Source: Streptomyces goshikiensis
Lineage (GTDB): Bacteria; Actinomycetota; Actinomycetes; Streptomycetales; Streptomycetaceae
Assembly (NCBI RefSeq): GCF_014650555.1
Contig: NZ_BMVE01000007.1
Span: forward strand, 62,001-126,000
Length of the DNA: 64,000 nt
Reading direction: 5' to 3'
In this document: piece by piece, positions 20,489 through 28,353 of the stretch
Position numbering within the stretch: position 1 is the stretch's first letter
Layout of the letters: the number at the start of each line of letters is the position of its first letter
Program-made: the position numbers and the translations under genes
Notes under the pieces: generated by a model
Told to the model about the DNA's origin: nothing
Databases searched by the model: none
The model's input: the letters and a program-made list of their open reading frames with translations, nothing else

Positions 20489-20623
20489 CCGCCCACCCTG
20501 CCGTACCGGCACCCCGGTCGTACGGACCGTCACGCGGACGGGTGAAACCGGGCCCGGCCGGGCCCGCCGGGGCGGTGACGTGGTCGGACCGACGGTTGTT
20601 CACGCCGCCGGTCCGCGGGATGG

Positions 20624-20652
20624 ACCGTAGCAAGATCGACATAACCTGGCAA
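20624..20652 (-). promoter_or_regulatory. Promoter of the small lipoprotein gene
   Basis: On the minus strand, TTGCCA (20652-20647), 17 bases, then TACGGT (20629-20624). Transcription would begin near 20617, about 130 bases before the lipoprotein start. Confidence 0.5.
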
Positions 20653-20772
20653 TAAGGAGGTATGGGGACGGCGCGGGAGGGCGGGTGCCGGCGCCGGCCG
20701 TCGCGCCGTAACCCGGGGACCGTGCCCGCTGTTGCACAGCAGGCGGGTCCACCCACGGTGAACGGAGTTCCA

Positions 20773-21879
20773 ATGCCGCAGCTGACCGACGAGGCCGTGA
20801 CACCAGACGCGCCGGAGCACGCGGCGGAAGAGACCCCCGAAGGGACAGCGCCACCCGCGGCCGGAGCCGCCGCGGTGCCGGAGCGGTCCGGGACCTGGAT
20901 GACTCCGGCGGAGTACGGGGCGTCGCGCGCCGCCCTGTGGACCGGAGCCCTCGTCCTCGTCACCGACACCGACGGCCGGGTCCTCCTCCAGACCGTCGAC
21001 TACCGGCCCGACCGCCTCATGCCCGGCGGCGCCGTCGACGCCGGCGAGTCACCCGCCGCCGCGGCCGCCCGCGAGATGCGCGAGGAACTCGGCGTGGACG
21101 GCCACTACCCGCACGGCCTCGCCGTCGACTGGATCCCCGCCGACACCCCCGGCTTCCCGCCCGAGACGCGCTTCCCCGGGGAGATCCTCCACGTCTACGA
21201 CGGCGGCACCTGGACCCCCGACCGGATCGACGCCGTCCGCCTCCCCGCCCAGGAGATCACCGGCATCGAGTTCGCCGAGCCGGCCGACCTCCCCGCCCTG
21301 ATGGACGCGGGCGACGCCCGCCGCGCGCTGTCCGCCCTGCGCGCCCGCGTGGCCGGAGCAGGCGCCGTCCTGCTGGAGGACGGCCGTCCCACCGCGCCCA
21401 CCGCCCTCGACCGGCTCGGCGCCCTGCGCACCCGCCGCGTCCCGCAGCGCGCCGCCTGGCACCCCGGCCCCGTCCCCGCGCACCTGCCGGTACGGGAGCG
21501 CTCGGGCTGGCTGTTCGCCCCCGACGGCCGCGTCCTGCTGCTGATCGCCCGCGCCACCGGCGCCGCCCGCCTCCCCTCCCCGACGGCCGGACCCACCGCC
21601 GGCGCCCTCCCGCTGGGCTACCGGCACGACGCCGGGGCAGCGGGTCCCGCCTGCGCCGACGCCCGTACCGCCGCCCGCCTCACGGCCCTGCCCCCGGCCG
21701 CCGACCCGGCGTACGCCCGCCTGCTGGCCACCCCCGAACAGGTCCGGGAGCTCAGCGACTGGGGCCCGGCGGGGCTGCGGGAACTCGCCTCGGTGCACGA
21801 GGCCCGCGAACACCTCTGCCTCCCGGCCCCGCCCCGGACCCCGCCCGTGGAACTCCCCGAGGAAGGCCGCCACTTCTGA
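20773..21879 (+). CDS. NUDIX hydrolase with C-terminal extra domain
   Basis: The ATG at 20773 (GGAG six bases upstream, start MPQLTDEAVTP) gives 368 residues. The Nudix box is intact: GGAVDAGESP followed by REMREELG, matching GX5EX7REUXEEXGU, so it should bind Mg and hydrolyse a nucleoside diphosphate linked to another group. After it comes a second region (about 230-368) that starts like another Nudix fold (SGWLFAPDGRVLLLI) but lacks a Nudix box; it may be a degenerate duplicate. An ATG at 20662 could extend the protein by 37 residues, but its ribosome site has no spacing. Confidence 0.85.
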   Translation: MPQLTDEAVTPDAPEHAAEETPEGTAPPAAGAAAVPERSGTWMTPAEYGASRAALWTGALVLVTDTDGRVLLQTVDYRPDRLMPGGAVDAGESPAAAAAREMREELGVDGHYPHGLAVDWIPADTPGFPPETRFPGEILHVYDGGTWTPDRIDAVRLPAQEITGIEFAEPADLPALMDAGDARRALSALRARVAGAGAVLLEDGRPTAPTALDRLGALRTRRVPQRAAWHPGPVPAHLPVRERSGWLFAPDGRVLLLIARATGAARLPSPTAGPTAGALPLGYRHDAGAAGPACADARTAARLTALPPAADPAYARLLATPEQVRELSDWGPAGLRELASVHEAREHLCLPAPPRTPPVELPEEGRHF

Positions 21880-21954
21880 CCCGGCGGGGAGCCGCCCGCC
21901 GCCGCGACCGGCGAAATCCCGGGCGCGCGGGCCGCGGTCCAGCAGCATGGCCCC

Positions 21955-22485
21955 ATGAGCGACAGCGCGATCACCTACACCCTCTACATCCAGGCCGACC
22001 CCTCCCGGGTGTGGCAGGCCCTGACCGAGCCCGCCTTCACCCGCCGCTACTGGGGCCTGAGTTTCGAGACGGACTGGACGGTGGGCTCGGCCATGGCCTG
22101 GGTGGAGCGCGGGGCCCGCACCACCGACCCCGCCCAGGTGGTCCTGGCCTGCGTCCCCCACCGGCTGCTCGCCTACACCTGGCACACCTTCACCCCGCAG
22201 TGGGCCGCGGCCGTCGGCATCTCCGAGGAACTGCGGGCCGAGCTGGAGCGGGAGCCGCGCACGAAGGTCACGTACGAGATCGAGCCGGTCGGCGACACCC
22301 TCGCGCGGCTGACCGTCCGTCATGAGGGGTTCACCCCCGGCGGCACCCTGATCGGCATGTGCGGCCGCGCCTGGCCGATGCTCGCCTCCAGCCTCAAGAC
22401 CCTTCTGGAGACCGGCGCCCCGCTGCCCGAGCCGGAGCACGAAGGCACCCAGGGCCACGGGGGCCACGAGGCGCACGAGCACTGA
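21955..22485 (+). CDS. SRPBCC (AHSA1/START-like) family protein
   Basis: A 176-residue protein with the START/Bet v1-like pattern: an opening strand ITYTLYIQADPSRVWQALTEPAFTRRYW, middle strands, and the RLTVRHEGF strand followed by the long C-terminal helix (PMLASSLKTLLET). The Trp-rich TWHTFTPQW segment is typical of activator of Hsp90 homologue (AHSA1) domain proteins in Streptomyces. The fold binds hydrophobic ligands; no specific function is indicated. The last 15 residues are rich in His, Gly and Glu. Confidence 0.88.
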   Translation: MSDSAITYTLYIQADPSRVWQALTEPAFTRRYWGLSFETDWTVGSAMAWVERGARTTDPAQVVLACVPHRLLAYTWHTFTPQWAAAVGISEELRAELEREPRTKVTYEIEPVGDTLARLTVRHEGFTPGGTLIGMCGRAWPMLASSLKTLLETGAPLPEPEHEGTQGHGGHEAHEH

Positions 22486-22646
22486 CCGAGCGGACGGCGC
22501 GGCCCGGAGCCCGGAGCCCGCGCTCCGGCCGCACCCGGCCCCGGCCGCGCTCCCGCCGCACCCGGCCCCGTCCGACCCGCCCCGCCCGAACGGGCCTGTC
22601 CCGCACCTGAGATCATGTGTATCGACCACGAATCAGGAGCGCCGCC

Positions 22647-23381
22647 ATGACACTCGAACACCACCGTGTCGTCATCACCGCCGCCGGCCGCGACTTCGGG
22701 CGAACCCTCGCCCTGCGTTTCGCGAGCCTGGGCGCCGAGGTCTTCCTCTCCGCCCGCACCCTCGACGCCGCCGAACGCGTCCGCGAGGAGATCCGTGCGC
22801 AGGGCGTGGACGCCGACCGCGTCCACGCCTTCGCGTGCGAGCTCACGGACCCGGCCTCCGTCCGGGAGTTCGCCGCCTCGGTCGCCGCCCGCACCGGCCA
22901 CATCGACGTCCTGCTCAACAACGGCTCCCGCTACCAGCACGGCACCGACCTGCTGTCCGCCTCCGACGAGGACGTCGTCGACACCCTCGCTTCGGGAGCC
23001 ACCGGCACCGTCCTGGCCACCAAGGCCTTCCTGCCGCTGCTCCTCGCCTCCGCCAAGCCCGACATCGTCACGATGGTCTCCGGCTGCGGCGAGAGCGGCC
23101 ACCACCGCTCCGAGGCCCACGACGCCTTCTACGCCGCCAAGAGCGCCCAGGCCGGATTCACCGACATCCTCTCCCGCCGGCTGCGCGACCGGGGCGTCCG
23201 GGTGATCTCCCTCTACCCGCCGGACTTCGACAACCACGACCCGCTCTCCGAGGCCTGGGAGAACGCCCCGCGCACCGCGAAGGACCCGCTCACCGCCCAG
23301 TCGTTGGTGAACTGCGTCCTCTTCGCGATCGGCCAGCCCCGCGACTGCTTCATCAAGTCCTTCCACTTCGAGCAGGTCTGA
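22647..23381 (+). CDS. Divergent SDR with altered catalytic motif
   Basis: A 244-residue Rossmann protein of the short-chain dehydrogenase fold, starting at the ATG 22647 behind AGGAG. The motifs are all changed. The Gly-rich loop reads TAAGRDFG instead of TGxxxGxG, NNAG is NNGS, and the YxxxK motif reads F-Y-A-A-K, which puts Phe where the catalytic Tyr should be while the Lys is kept. Neighbouring residues (VSGCGES for the Ser region) suggest the fold is intact. It may bind NAD(P) without classical catalysis, or use the adjacent Tyr. Function unknown. Confidence 0.8.
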   Translation: MTLEHHRVVITAAGRDFGRTLALRFASLGAEVFLSARTLDAAERVREEIRAQGVDADRVHAFACELTDPASVREFAASVAARTGHIDVLLNNGSRYQHGTDLLSASDEDVVDTLASGATGTVLATKAFLPLLLASAKPDIVTMVSGCGESGHHRSEAHDAFYAAKSAQAGFTDILSRRLRDRGVRVISLYPPDFDNHDPLSEAWENAPRTAKDPLTAQSLVNCVLFAIGQPRDCFIKSFHFEQV

Positions 23382-23491
23382 CGGGCCGGCCGGGCCCCTG
23401 ACCAGCCCCCGCGCGCCGCGCGTGCGCCCGCGTCGTGTGGAATGGGGGGATGGGGACAGCTGAGAACCTGATACGCGGGGGAGGCGACCCG

Positions 23492-23953
23492 GTGCGCCCC
23501 GTCGAGCCTCCCGAGTACTGGCGTTACACCCTGCACCTCGCCTCCCTGGCCGCCGCCCCCGACGAGGCCGACGAGGCCGAGCGGGTGGCGGCGGTCCTGC
23601 GCGATCCCGACCGGGTGATGGCCGAAAGCGCCGTGGTGACCCATCTGGACCGCCGGGCCGCGCGGCTGCTGGCCGACGAACGGTTCCAGGACTGGGCCCG
23701 CGCCGTGGGCGCCGCCCTCGAAGGCCGCGCCTTCCCGGTGGCGAGGCTGCGCGAGTGGAGCCTGCTGCAGTCGGTCAACCAGGGCGGGCCCTGGTCCGCC
23801 GCCGAGCTCGCCGGCGCCTCCGACTGGTGCCAGCGGACCGCCGTCGCGCTGCTCACCTCGTACGAGGCGCTGCGCCTGCTCGCCGACGCCGGCCGCACCC
23901 GCCGCGTCCGCCACGCCGCCGCCCAGCGGCTGGTCCGGCGCCCCTCCCTCTGA
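23492..23953 (+). CDS. Conserved-type hypothetical protein
   Basis: The GTG at 23492 is chosen because GGGGGAGG lies seven bases before it; this gives 153 residues starting with RPVEPPEYWRYTLH. The protein is all-helical, acidic in the middle (DEADEAERV) and ends in a basic helix (RVRHAAAQRLVRR). I recognise no named domain. Segments such as RLREWSLLQSVNQG and ALLTSYEALRLLADAG look like a small structural or DNA-associated helical fold. Upstream in-frame starts lack a ribosome site. Confidence 0.65.
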   Translation: MRPVEPPEYWRYTLHLASLAAAPDEADEAERVAAVLRDPDRVMAESAVVTHLDRRAARLLADERFQDWARAVGAALEGRAFPVARLREWSLLQSVNQGGPWSAAELAGASDWCQRTAVALLTSYEALRLLADAGRTRRVRHAAAQRLVRRPSL

Positions 23954-24168
23954 CCCGTGGCTGCGGGCTCCGGCCCGGCGCGCCGCGCGCTTCCGGGCCT
24001 GCGTCGGACGCCGGAGCTTCGGGCAGGTGTCGCCCCGCGGAACGGTGAGTGTCATTCCGCCCCCGGCGCCGAAGAACCGCCTCGTGCGCCCATTCGGGGG
24101 TCTATGGTCTGCGTACCCGGCCGGTGCCCAGTGTTGTCCGATGCCACTCCGCTACGGGAGGACTCTCC

Positions 24169-25110
24169 GTGTCGCAGGCTTCACCCATGTCCGCCACCAC
24201 CCCCGCCCCGCCGGTCCCCACGGCGTTCGGCCAGGTCAAGGGCTGGTTCTCGGCGTACGACCAGGCGCTCTTCGACTGGTTCCTGACCCGCCAGAACCGT
24301 GACGCGGACCAGCGGGGCGACATCGCGGAGCTCGGCGTCTACATGGGGAAGAGCGCGATCTTCCTCGGGCAGTACCTGCGGGACGGCGAGGAGTTCACCG
24401 TCTGCGACCTCTTCGACTCGCCCGCGCCGGACGACGCGAACCTCGCCGAGATGCAGGGCTCGTACTCCACCCTCACCCGCCGGGCCTTCGAGGCGAACTA
24501 CACCGCCTTCCACGAGGAACTGCCCACCGTCATCCAGGCCCCGACCTCGGTGGTCACCGCCACGGTGCGCGCCGGCAGCTGCCGCTTCGTCCACATCGAC
24601 GCCTCGCACCTCTACGAGCACGTCGTCGAGGACGTCGTGTCCTCGCGGACGCTCGCCGCCCCCGGAGCCGTCGTGGTCTTCGACGACTACCGCGCCGCGC
24701 ACTGCCCCGGCGTCGCCGCCGCGGTCTGGGGCGCGGTCGCCTCCGGCGACCTGAGGGTCATCTGCATCTCGCCGAACAAGCTGTACGCGACCTGGGACGA
24801 CCCGGAGCCCCTCCAGAAGGAGCTGCGCACCTGGCTGGAGGGCCTCGACGGCGTCTGGCACGGCGTGGAGACCGTGGCCGGGCGGCCGCTGGTCCGCATC
24901 GGTGACAAGGGGCTCGCCGCCCCGGAGCCGCCGAAGCCGCTGCGCCCGGCCCCCGCCCCGGAGGCCGCCCCCGCCGCGGCTCCCGTCCGTACGCCCGTGG
25001 CCGCGGCCCCCGCGCGCAGGCCGGCGAGCGGCTGGCGCGCGCTGGCCAAGGACCTGCTCCCGCCGGTGGTCACCCGCGCGATCGTGGCGGAGCGCAAACG
25101 GCGCCGCTGA
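24169..25110 (+). CDS. Class I SAM methyltransferase (TylF-like)
   Basis: Starts at GTG 24169 behind GGGAGGA; 313 residues. Motif I is ELGVYMGKS (SAM-binding), followed by the acidic FTVCDLFD, and FVHIDASHLYEHVVEDVV with VVVFDDYRA, the pattern of Methyltransf_24/TylF macrocin O-methyltransferase-like enzymes, in which Asp residues bind a metal and catechol- or sugar-like substrates. The C-terminal 60 residues are a Pro/Ala-rich linker and a basic tail (VAERKRRR). The gene is followed by a strong terminator hairpin. The substrate is unknown; no biosynthetic neighbours are seen. Confidence 0.85.
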   Translation: MSQASPMSATTPAPPVPTAFGQVKGWFSAYDQALFDWFLTRQNRDADQRGDIAELGVYMGKSAIFLGQYLRDGEEFTVCDLFDSPAPDDANLAEMQGSYSTLTRRAFEANYTAFHEELPTVIQAPTSVVTATVRAGSCRFVHIDASHLYEHVVEDVVSSRTLAAPGAVVVFDDYRAAHCPGVAAAVWGAVASGDLRVICISPNKLYATWDDPEPLQKELRTWLEGLDGVWHGVETVAGRPLVRIGDKGLAAPEPPKPLRPAPAPEAAPAAAPVRTPVAAAPARRPASGWRALAKDLLPPVVTRAIVAERKRRR

Positions 25111-25138
25111 CCGACGCCGACCGCCGCCGAACGCCGAA

Positions 25139-25173
25139 ACGGCGCCGGCCCCCGCTCGGGGGGCCGGCGCCGT
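25139..25173. terminator. Bidirectional terminator, methyltransferase/helicase
   Basis: A perfect 15-bp stem (ACGGCGCCGGCCCCC with its complement) and loop GCTCG, lying between the convergent methyltransferase and DEAD-box genes. Confidence 0.8.
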
Positions 25174-25200
25174 CGTCCGTGCGGCCGTGGAGCGAAGGGC

Positions 25201-26700
25201 TCAGAGGCCCTTGCGGACCCGGGCCGCGCGGCGGGCCTCGGCGGCCTGGCGGGCCTCCATCGTCTTACGGGACTCCTTGCCCTTGCCGGGCCGGCCCGGG
25301 CGGGTCCCGATGCCCCGGAAGCCGAGGTCGGAGCCGGACGGCCGGCCCTTGGCGTCGGTCGGCGCGGCGCCGGCCAGCGGCACCCCGGAGGGGGCCTTCG
25401 CGCCGGTGATCCGGCTGAGGGCGGCCTCGCCGGAGCGCACCTGGGTGATCGTCGGCCGGATCCGCGCGTCGGACATCAGGCGCACCATGTCGCGGCGCTG
25501 GTTCGGGGTGACCAGCGTGACGACCTTGCCGGACTCGCCGGCGCGGGCCGTGCGGCCGCCGCGGTGCAGGTAGTCCTTGCTGTCGGCCGGCGGGTCCACG
25601 TTGACCACGAGGTCGAGGTCGTCGATGTGGATGCCGCGCGCGGCGACGTTGGTCGCGACCAGGACGGTGACCGCCCCGGTCTTGAACTGGGCGAGCGTCC
25701 GCGTGCGCTGCGGCTGCGACTTGCCGCTGTGCAGGCCCTCCGCGCGTACGCCCATGGCCCGCAGGTGCTTCACGAACTGGTCGACGCCGTGCTTGGTGTC
25801 CAGGAACATCAGCACCCGGCCCTCGCGGGCGGCGATCTCGGTGGCCGCCGAGTACTTGTCGGCCGCGTGGATGTGCAGCACGTGGTGGTCCATCGTGGAC
25901 ACCGTGGCCGACTGCGGGTCCACCGAGTGCGAGACCGGGTCCTTCAGGTACCGGCGCACCAGCTGGTCCACGTTGCGGTCCAGCGTCGCGGAGAACAGCA
26001 TCCGCTGCCCGGCGTGGTGGACCTGGTCCAGGATCTCGGTGACCTGCGGCATGAAGCCCAGGTCGCACATCTGGTCGGCCTCGTCGAGGACGGTGATCTT
26101 CACCCGCTCCAGGTGGACGTCACGCCGCCCGACCAGGTCGCTGAGGCGGCCGGGCGTGGCCACGACGACCTCGGCGCCGGTGCGCAGCGCGCCCGACTGC
26201 CTGCCGATCGACAGCCCGCCGACCACCGTGGCCAGCCGCAGCTCCAGCGCCTCGGCGTACGGGGCAAGCGCCTCGGTGACCTGCTGCGCCAGCTCGCGCG
26301 TCGGTACGAGGACCAGCGCGAGCGGTCGCTTCGGATCGGCCTTCTGTCCCGCGGTGCGCGCCAGCAGGGCCAGGCCGAAGGCGAGGGTCTTGCCGGAGCC
26401 GGTCCGGCCGCGCCCGAGGATGTCCCGGCCCGCGAGGGAGTTCGGGAGGGTGGCCGCCTGGATGGGGAACGGCTCCTTCACCCCCAGGCCGGTCATGGTC
26501 GTCATCAGCTCAGGGGGCAGGCCGAGCTCCTCGAAGGCCGCCACCGGCGGCAGCGCCGGGGTGAGGGTCGCGGGCATCGCGAACTCGCCCTGCGGTCCGA
26601 GGGTCCGGGGTGCCTTGCCGGAGCCCTTGGCGCCCGGCTTGGTGCCTGCCTTCGCTCCGGCCTTGATGCCGAAACGCCCATGAGGTGACGGGTTCTTCAT
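25201..26700 (-). CDS. DEAD-box ATP-dependent RNA helicase
   Basis: 499 residues from the ATG at 26700. The first 40 residues are Lys/Gly-rich. The core has the Q motif (FEELGLPP, Q81), Walker A GRGRTGSGKT (96-105), PTRELA, DEAD within VLDEADQM, the SAT motif, and the second RecA domain with HRGGRTARAGESG. After residue 430 comes a basic tail (MEARQAAEARRAARVRKG). The RhlE/DeaD layout indicates RNA unwinding in ribosome assembly or cold adaptation. It is divergent from a cold-shock protein, which supports a cold-response role. A very stable hairpin lies in its leader. Confidence 0.95.
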   Translation of the reverse strand: MKNPSPHGRFGIKAGAKAGTKPGAKGSGKAPRTLGPQGEFAMPATLTPALPPVAAFEELGLPPELMTTMTGLGVKEPFPIQAATLPNSLAGRDILGRGRTGSGKTLAFGLALLARTAGQKADPKRPLALVLVPTRELAQQVTEALAPYAEALELRLATVVGGLSIGRQSGALRTGAEVVVATPGRLSDLVGRRDVHLERVKITVLDEADQMCDLGFMPQVTEILDQVHHAGQRMLFSATLDRNVDQLVRRYLKDPVSHSVDPQSATVSTMDHHVLHIHAADKYSAATEIAAREGRVLMFLDTKHGVDQFVKHLRAMGVRAEGLHSGKSQPQRTRTLAQFKTGAVTVLVATNVAARGIHIDDLDLVVNVDPPADSKDYLHRGGRTARAGESGKVVTLVTPNQRRDMVRLMSDARIRPTITQVRSGEAALSRITGAKAPSGVPLAGAAPTDAKGRPSGSDLGFRGIGTRPGRPGKGKESRKTMEARQAAEARRAARVRKGL

Positions 26701-27029
26701 GCAGAACCTTCCGTGAGGAGTGCGCACGCGGAATGCGGACAGGGTGGTGAACGGAGACGAGCCGGGGCCCGTACCCCTCGGTACGGGCCCCGGCTCGTCG
26801 TACGTGTCCGCACCGGGCGAAGGCGCCCCGCGCTTCAAGTTTCCCGGCCATTTTACCAGCCGGCGAGGGTGGTCACGGGGCGGCGCTCCCCCGATCCGCG
26901 TACGAGGCGCCCATAAGTTCGATAACCCCCTGTTGGCCGCGCCCGGGGTGTGGCGGGGGTGGCACCCGGGCACTATCGAGACGGCCGCGCGTGCGGCCCG
27001 CAGTGGAACGTTGAGAAGGATCAGTACCC
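26701..27029. other. Divergent control region of helicase and cold-shock genes
   Basis: 329 bases between the minus-strand helicase and the plus-strand cold-shock gene. It contains the long hairpin 26757-26798 and an AT-rich patch at about 26850 and 26915-26930 (ATAAGTTCGATAACC) that may hold promoter parts. No real gene is visible; the frames crossing it are composed of Arg, Gly and Pro noise. Confidence 0.6.
26757..26798 (-). promoter_or_regulatory. 19-bp perfect hairpin in the helicase leader
   Basis: The arms (26757-26775 and 26780-26798) are exact reverse complements, with a four-base loop CCTC. It lies 56 bases upstream of the helicase start, inside the probable 5' leader. No gene stops near it, so it is not an ordinary terminator. 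It could be an attenuator or a temperature-sensitive or helicase-sensitive RNA switch. Confidence 0.65.
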
Positions 27030-27233
27030 ATGGCAACAGGCATCGTGAAGTGGTTCAACGCGGAAAAGGGCTTCGGCTTCATCCAGCAGGACGACGGCGG
27101 CCCGGACGTGTTCGTGCACTTCTCCGCCATCCAGACCACCGGCTTCAAGGAGCTGGCCGAAGGCCAGAAGGTCGAGTACGACGTCACCCAGGGCCCCAAG
27201 GGCCCCCAGGCGGAGCGGGTGGTCGGCATCTGA
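27030..27233 (+). CDS. Cold-shock domain protein (CspA family)
   Basis: A 67-residue single OB-fold cold-shock protein. RNP1 is KGFGFI and RNP2 is VFVHF; the start MATGIVKWFNAEKGFG is the family signature. It binds single-stranded RNA and DNA as a chaperone and helps translation at low temperature. A GAGAAGGATC site precedes the ATG, and a clear hairpin terminator follows 28 bases after the stop. It is divergent from a DEAD-box helicase, another classical cold-response protein. Confidence 0.97.
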   Translation: MATGIVKWFNAEKGFGFIQQDDGGPDVFVHFSAIQTTGFKELAEGQKVEYDVTQGPKGPQAERVVGI

Positions 27234-27261
27234 CGGCGCTTCACGAGTCCAGTCCGTGAGG

Positions 27262-27295
27262 GTGAGCCCCGCCGGGTCGGCCCGGCGGGGCTCAC
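27262..27295 (+). terminator. Terminator of the cold-shock gene
   Basis: A perfect 15-bp stem, GTGAGCCCCGCCGGG with its complement, loop TCGG, 28 bases after the stop of the cold-shock gene. It can act for the convergent TetR gene as well. Confidence 0.85.
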
Positions 27296-27335
27296 GCGTG
27301 CCGCGACGGCCGGAGCGCGGCGGCCGGCCCGCTGC

Positions 27336-27902
27336 TCACACCGCGCGGTGGAGGCCCTTCAGCAGTCGCCAGACCAGCTCCGCGAGCTCCTCTGGGCCCG
27401 CCGCCGGGATCCGCCCGTGCAGCCAGTCCGCGAGGACGCCGGTGAAGGCGGCGGCGACGGCCGTGGCGACCAGATCGGGGTGCGGGGCGCCCACCGCCGC
27501 CCGCTCGGCGCGGGAGCGGGCGCGCAGCTCCCGGTGCAGGCGCTCGCCCAGCGGGCCGCCGCCACCCGGCAGCAGCAGGGTCCGGTACAGCGCGCCGTGC
27601 TCGGCGGCGCCCGCGAGGAAGCCGGCCAGGGCCGCCGGCGGCCGGGCCGGGGGCGGCGCGGCGGGCTCCGTCTGCCAGGCGTGCAGGGCGTCGACCGCGG
27701 CGCGCACCACCTCGGCGCACGCGTCCACCGCCAGCGCGGGGAGGTCCTCGTAGTGCAGGTAGAAGGTGGCGCGGCCGATCCCCGCGCGGCGGACCACCGC
27801 CGAGACGCTGACCTCACCGAGCGGGCGGTCCGCGCACTCCTCGAACAGGCTCTCGCGCAGCCGGGCCCTGGTCCGCGCGGTGCGCGGGTCCTCGGGGCTC
27901 AC
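27336..27902 (-). CDS. TetR family transcriptional regulator
   Basis: 188 residues from a GTG at 27902 that overlaps the stop of the upstream DUF1304 gene (GTGA). The N-terminal helix-turn-helix (VSVSAVVRRAGIGRATFYLHYED) is standard TetR. The C-terminal all-helical part (about 60-188) would bind the ligand. It is in one operon with the membrane protein and very likely represses through the palindrome at 28309-28324, just before the operon. Confidence 0.9.
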   Translation of the reverse strand: MSPEDPRTARTRARLRESLFEECADRPLGEVSVSAVVRRAGIGRATFYLHYEDLPALAVDACAEVVRAAVDALHAWQTEPAAPPPARPPAALAGFLAGAAEHGALYRTLLLPGGGGPLGERLHRELRARSRAERAAVGAPHPDLVATAVAAAFTGVLADWLHGRIPAAGPEELAELVWRLLKGLHRAV

Positions 27903-28252
27903 GCGGCCAGCAGCGCCGCGCCCAGGGCGAGGGCGCCGGGAAGGGCCTGGGCGATCAGGATCCGCCGGTTGGCGGTGGCGGCCCCGTACAGCCCGGCGAC
28001 GATCACGCAGACGAGGAAGAAGACCTGCGTCGCGAGCGAGTCGATGACCAGCGCCCAGACCAGGCCGGCGGCCAGGAAGCCGTTGTAGAGGCCCTGGTTG
28101 GCGGCGAGCGGGGCGGTGAGGCGGGCGGTGTCCGCGTCGAAGCCGGACAGGGCCCGGCCGGGCGGCCGCTGCCACAGGAACATCTCCAGCACCAGGAAGT
28201 AGCCGTGAAGCGCGGCGACTATGCCGATGAGGACCTGGGCGACCGTGTGCAC
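27899..28252 (-). CDS. DUF1304 membrane protein
   Basis: A 117-residue protein with four predicted membrane helices. The signature ANQGLYNGFLAAG after the first loop is characteristic of DUF1304. The gene leads a two-gene operon with the TetR regulator. DUF1304 proteins often sit with TetR genes in actinomycetes; the molecular function is unknown. Confidence 0.9.
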   Translation of the reverse strand: MHTVAQVLIGIVAALHGYFLVLEMFLWQRPPGRALSGFDADTARLTAPLAANQGLYNGFLAAGLVWALVIDSLATQVFFLVCVIVAGLYGAATANRRILIAQALPGALALGAALLAA

Positions 28253-28294
28253 GGTGATCTCCGCTCTGTGGGGCGTGCGCGACTGAGGCGGCCC

Positions 28295-28323
28295 ACGGTA
28301 GCGATTTCCTGGACAGGTGTCCA
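28295..28323 (-). promoter_or_regulatory. Promoter of the DUF1304-TetR operon
   Basis: Minus strand TGGACA (28323-28318), 17-base spacer, TACCGT (28300-28295). The -35 is inside the TetR-type palindrome. Confidence 0.6.
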
Positions 28324-28324
28324 G
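28309..28324. promoter_or_regulatory. 16-bp palindrome, likely TetR operator
   Basis: CTGGACA-GG-TGTCCAG, perfect seven-base arms with a two-base centre. It overlaps the -35 elements of both the TetR/DUF1304 promoter and the divergent BtrH_N-gene promoter, so one repressor dimer pair could shut both. Confidence 0.7.
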
Positions 28325-28347
28325 AAACTCTCGGGAGCGGTTAGGGT
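28318..28347 (+). promoter_or_regulatory. Promoter of the BtrH_N gene, probably leaderless
   Basis: TGTCCA at 28318-28323, 18 bases, then TAGGGT at 28342-28347. The start codon at 28354 lies seven bases after the -10, which is where transcription begins, so the mRNA may have no leader. TAGGGT is a common Streptomyces -10. Confidence 0.5.
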
Positions 28348-28353
28348 GGCCGC

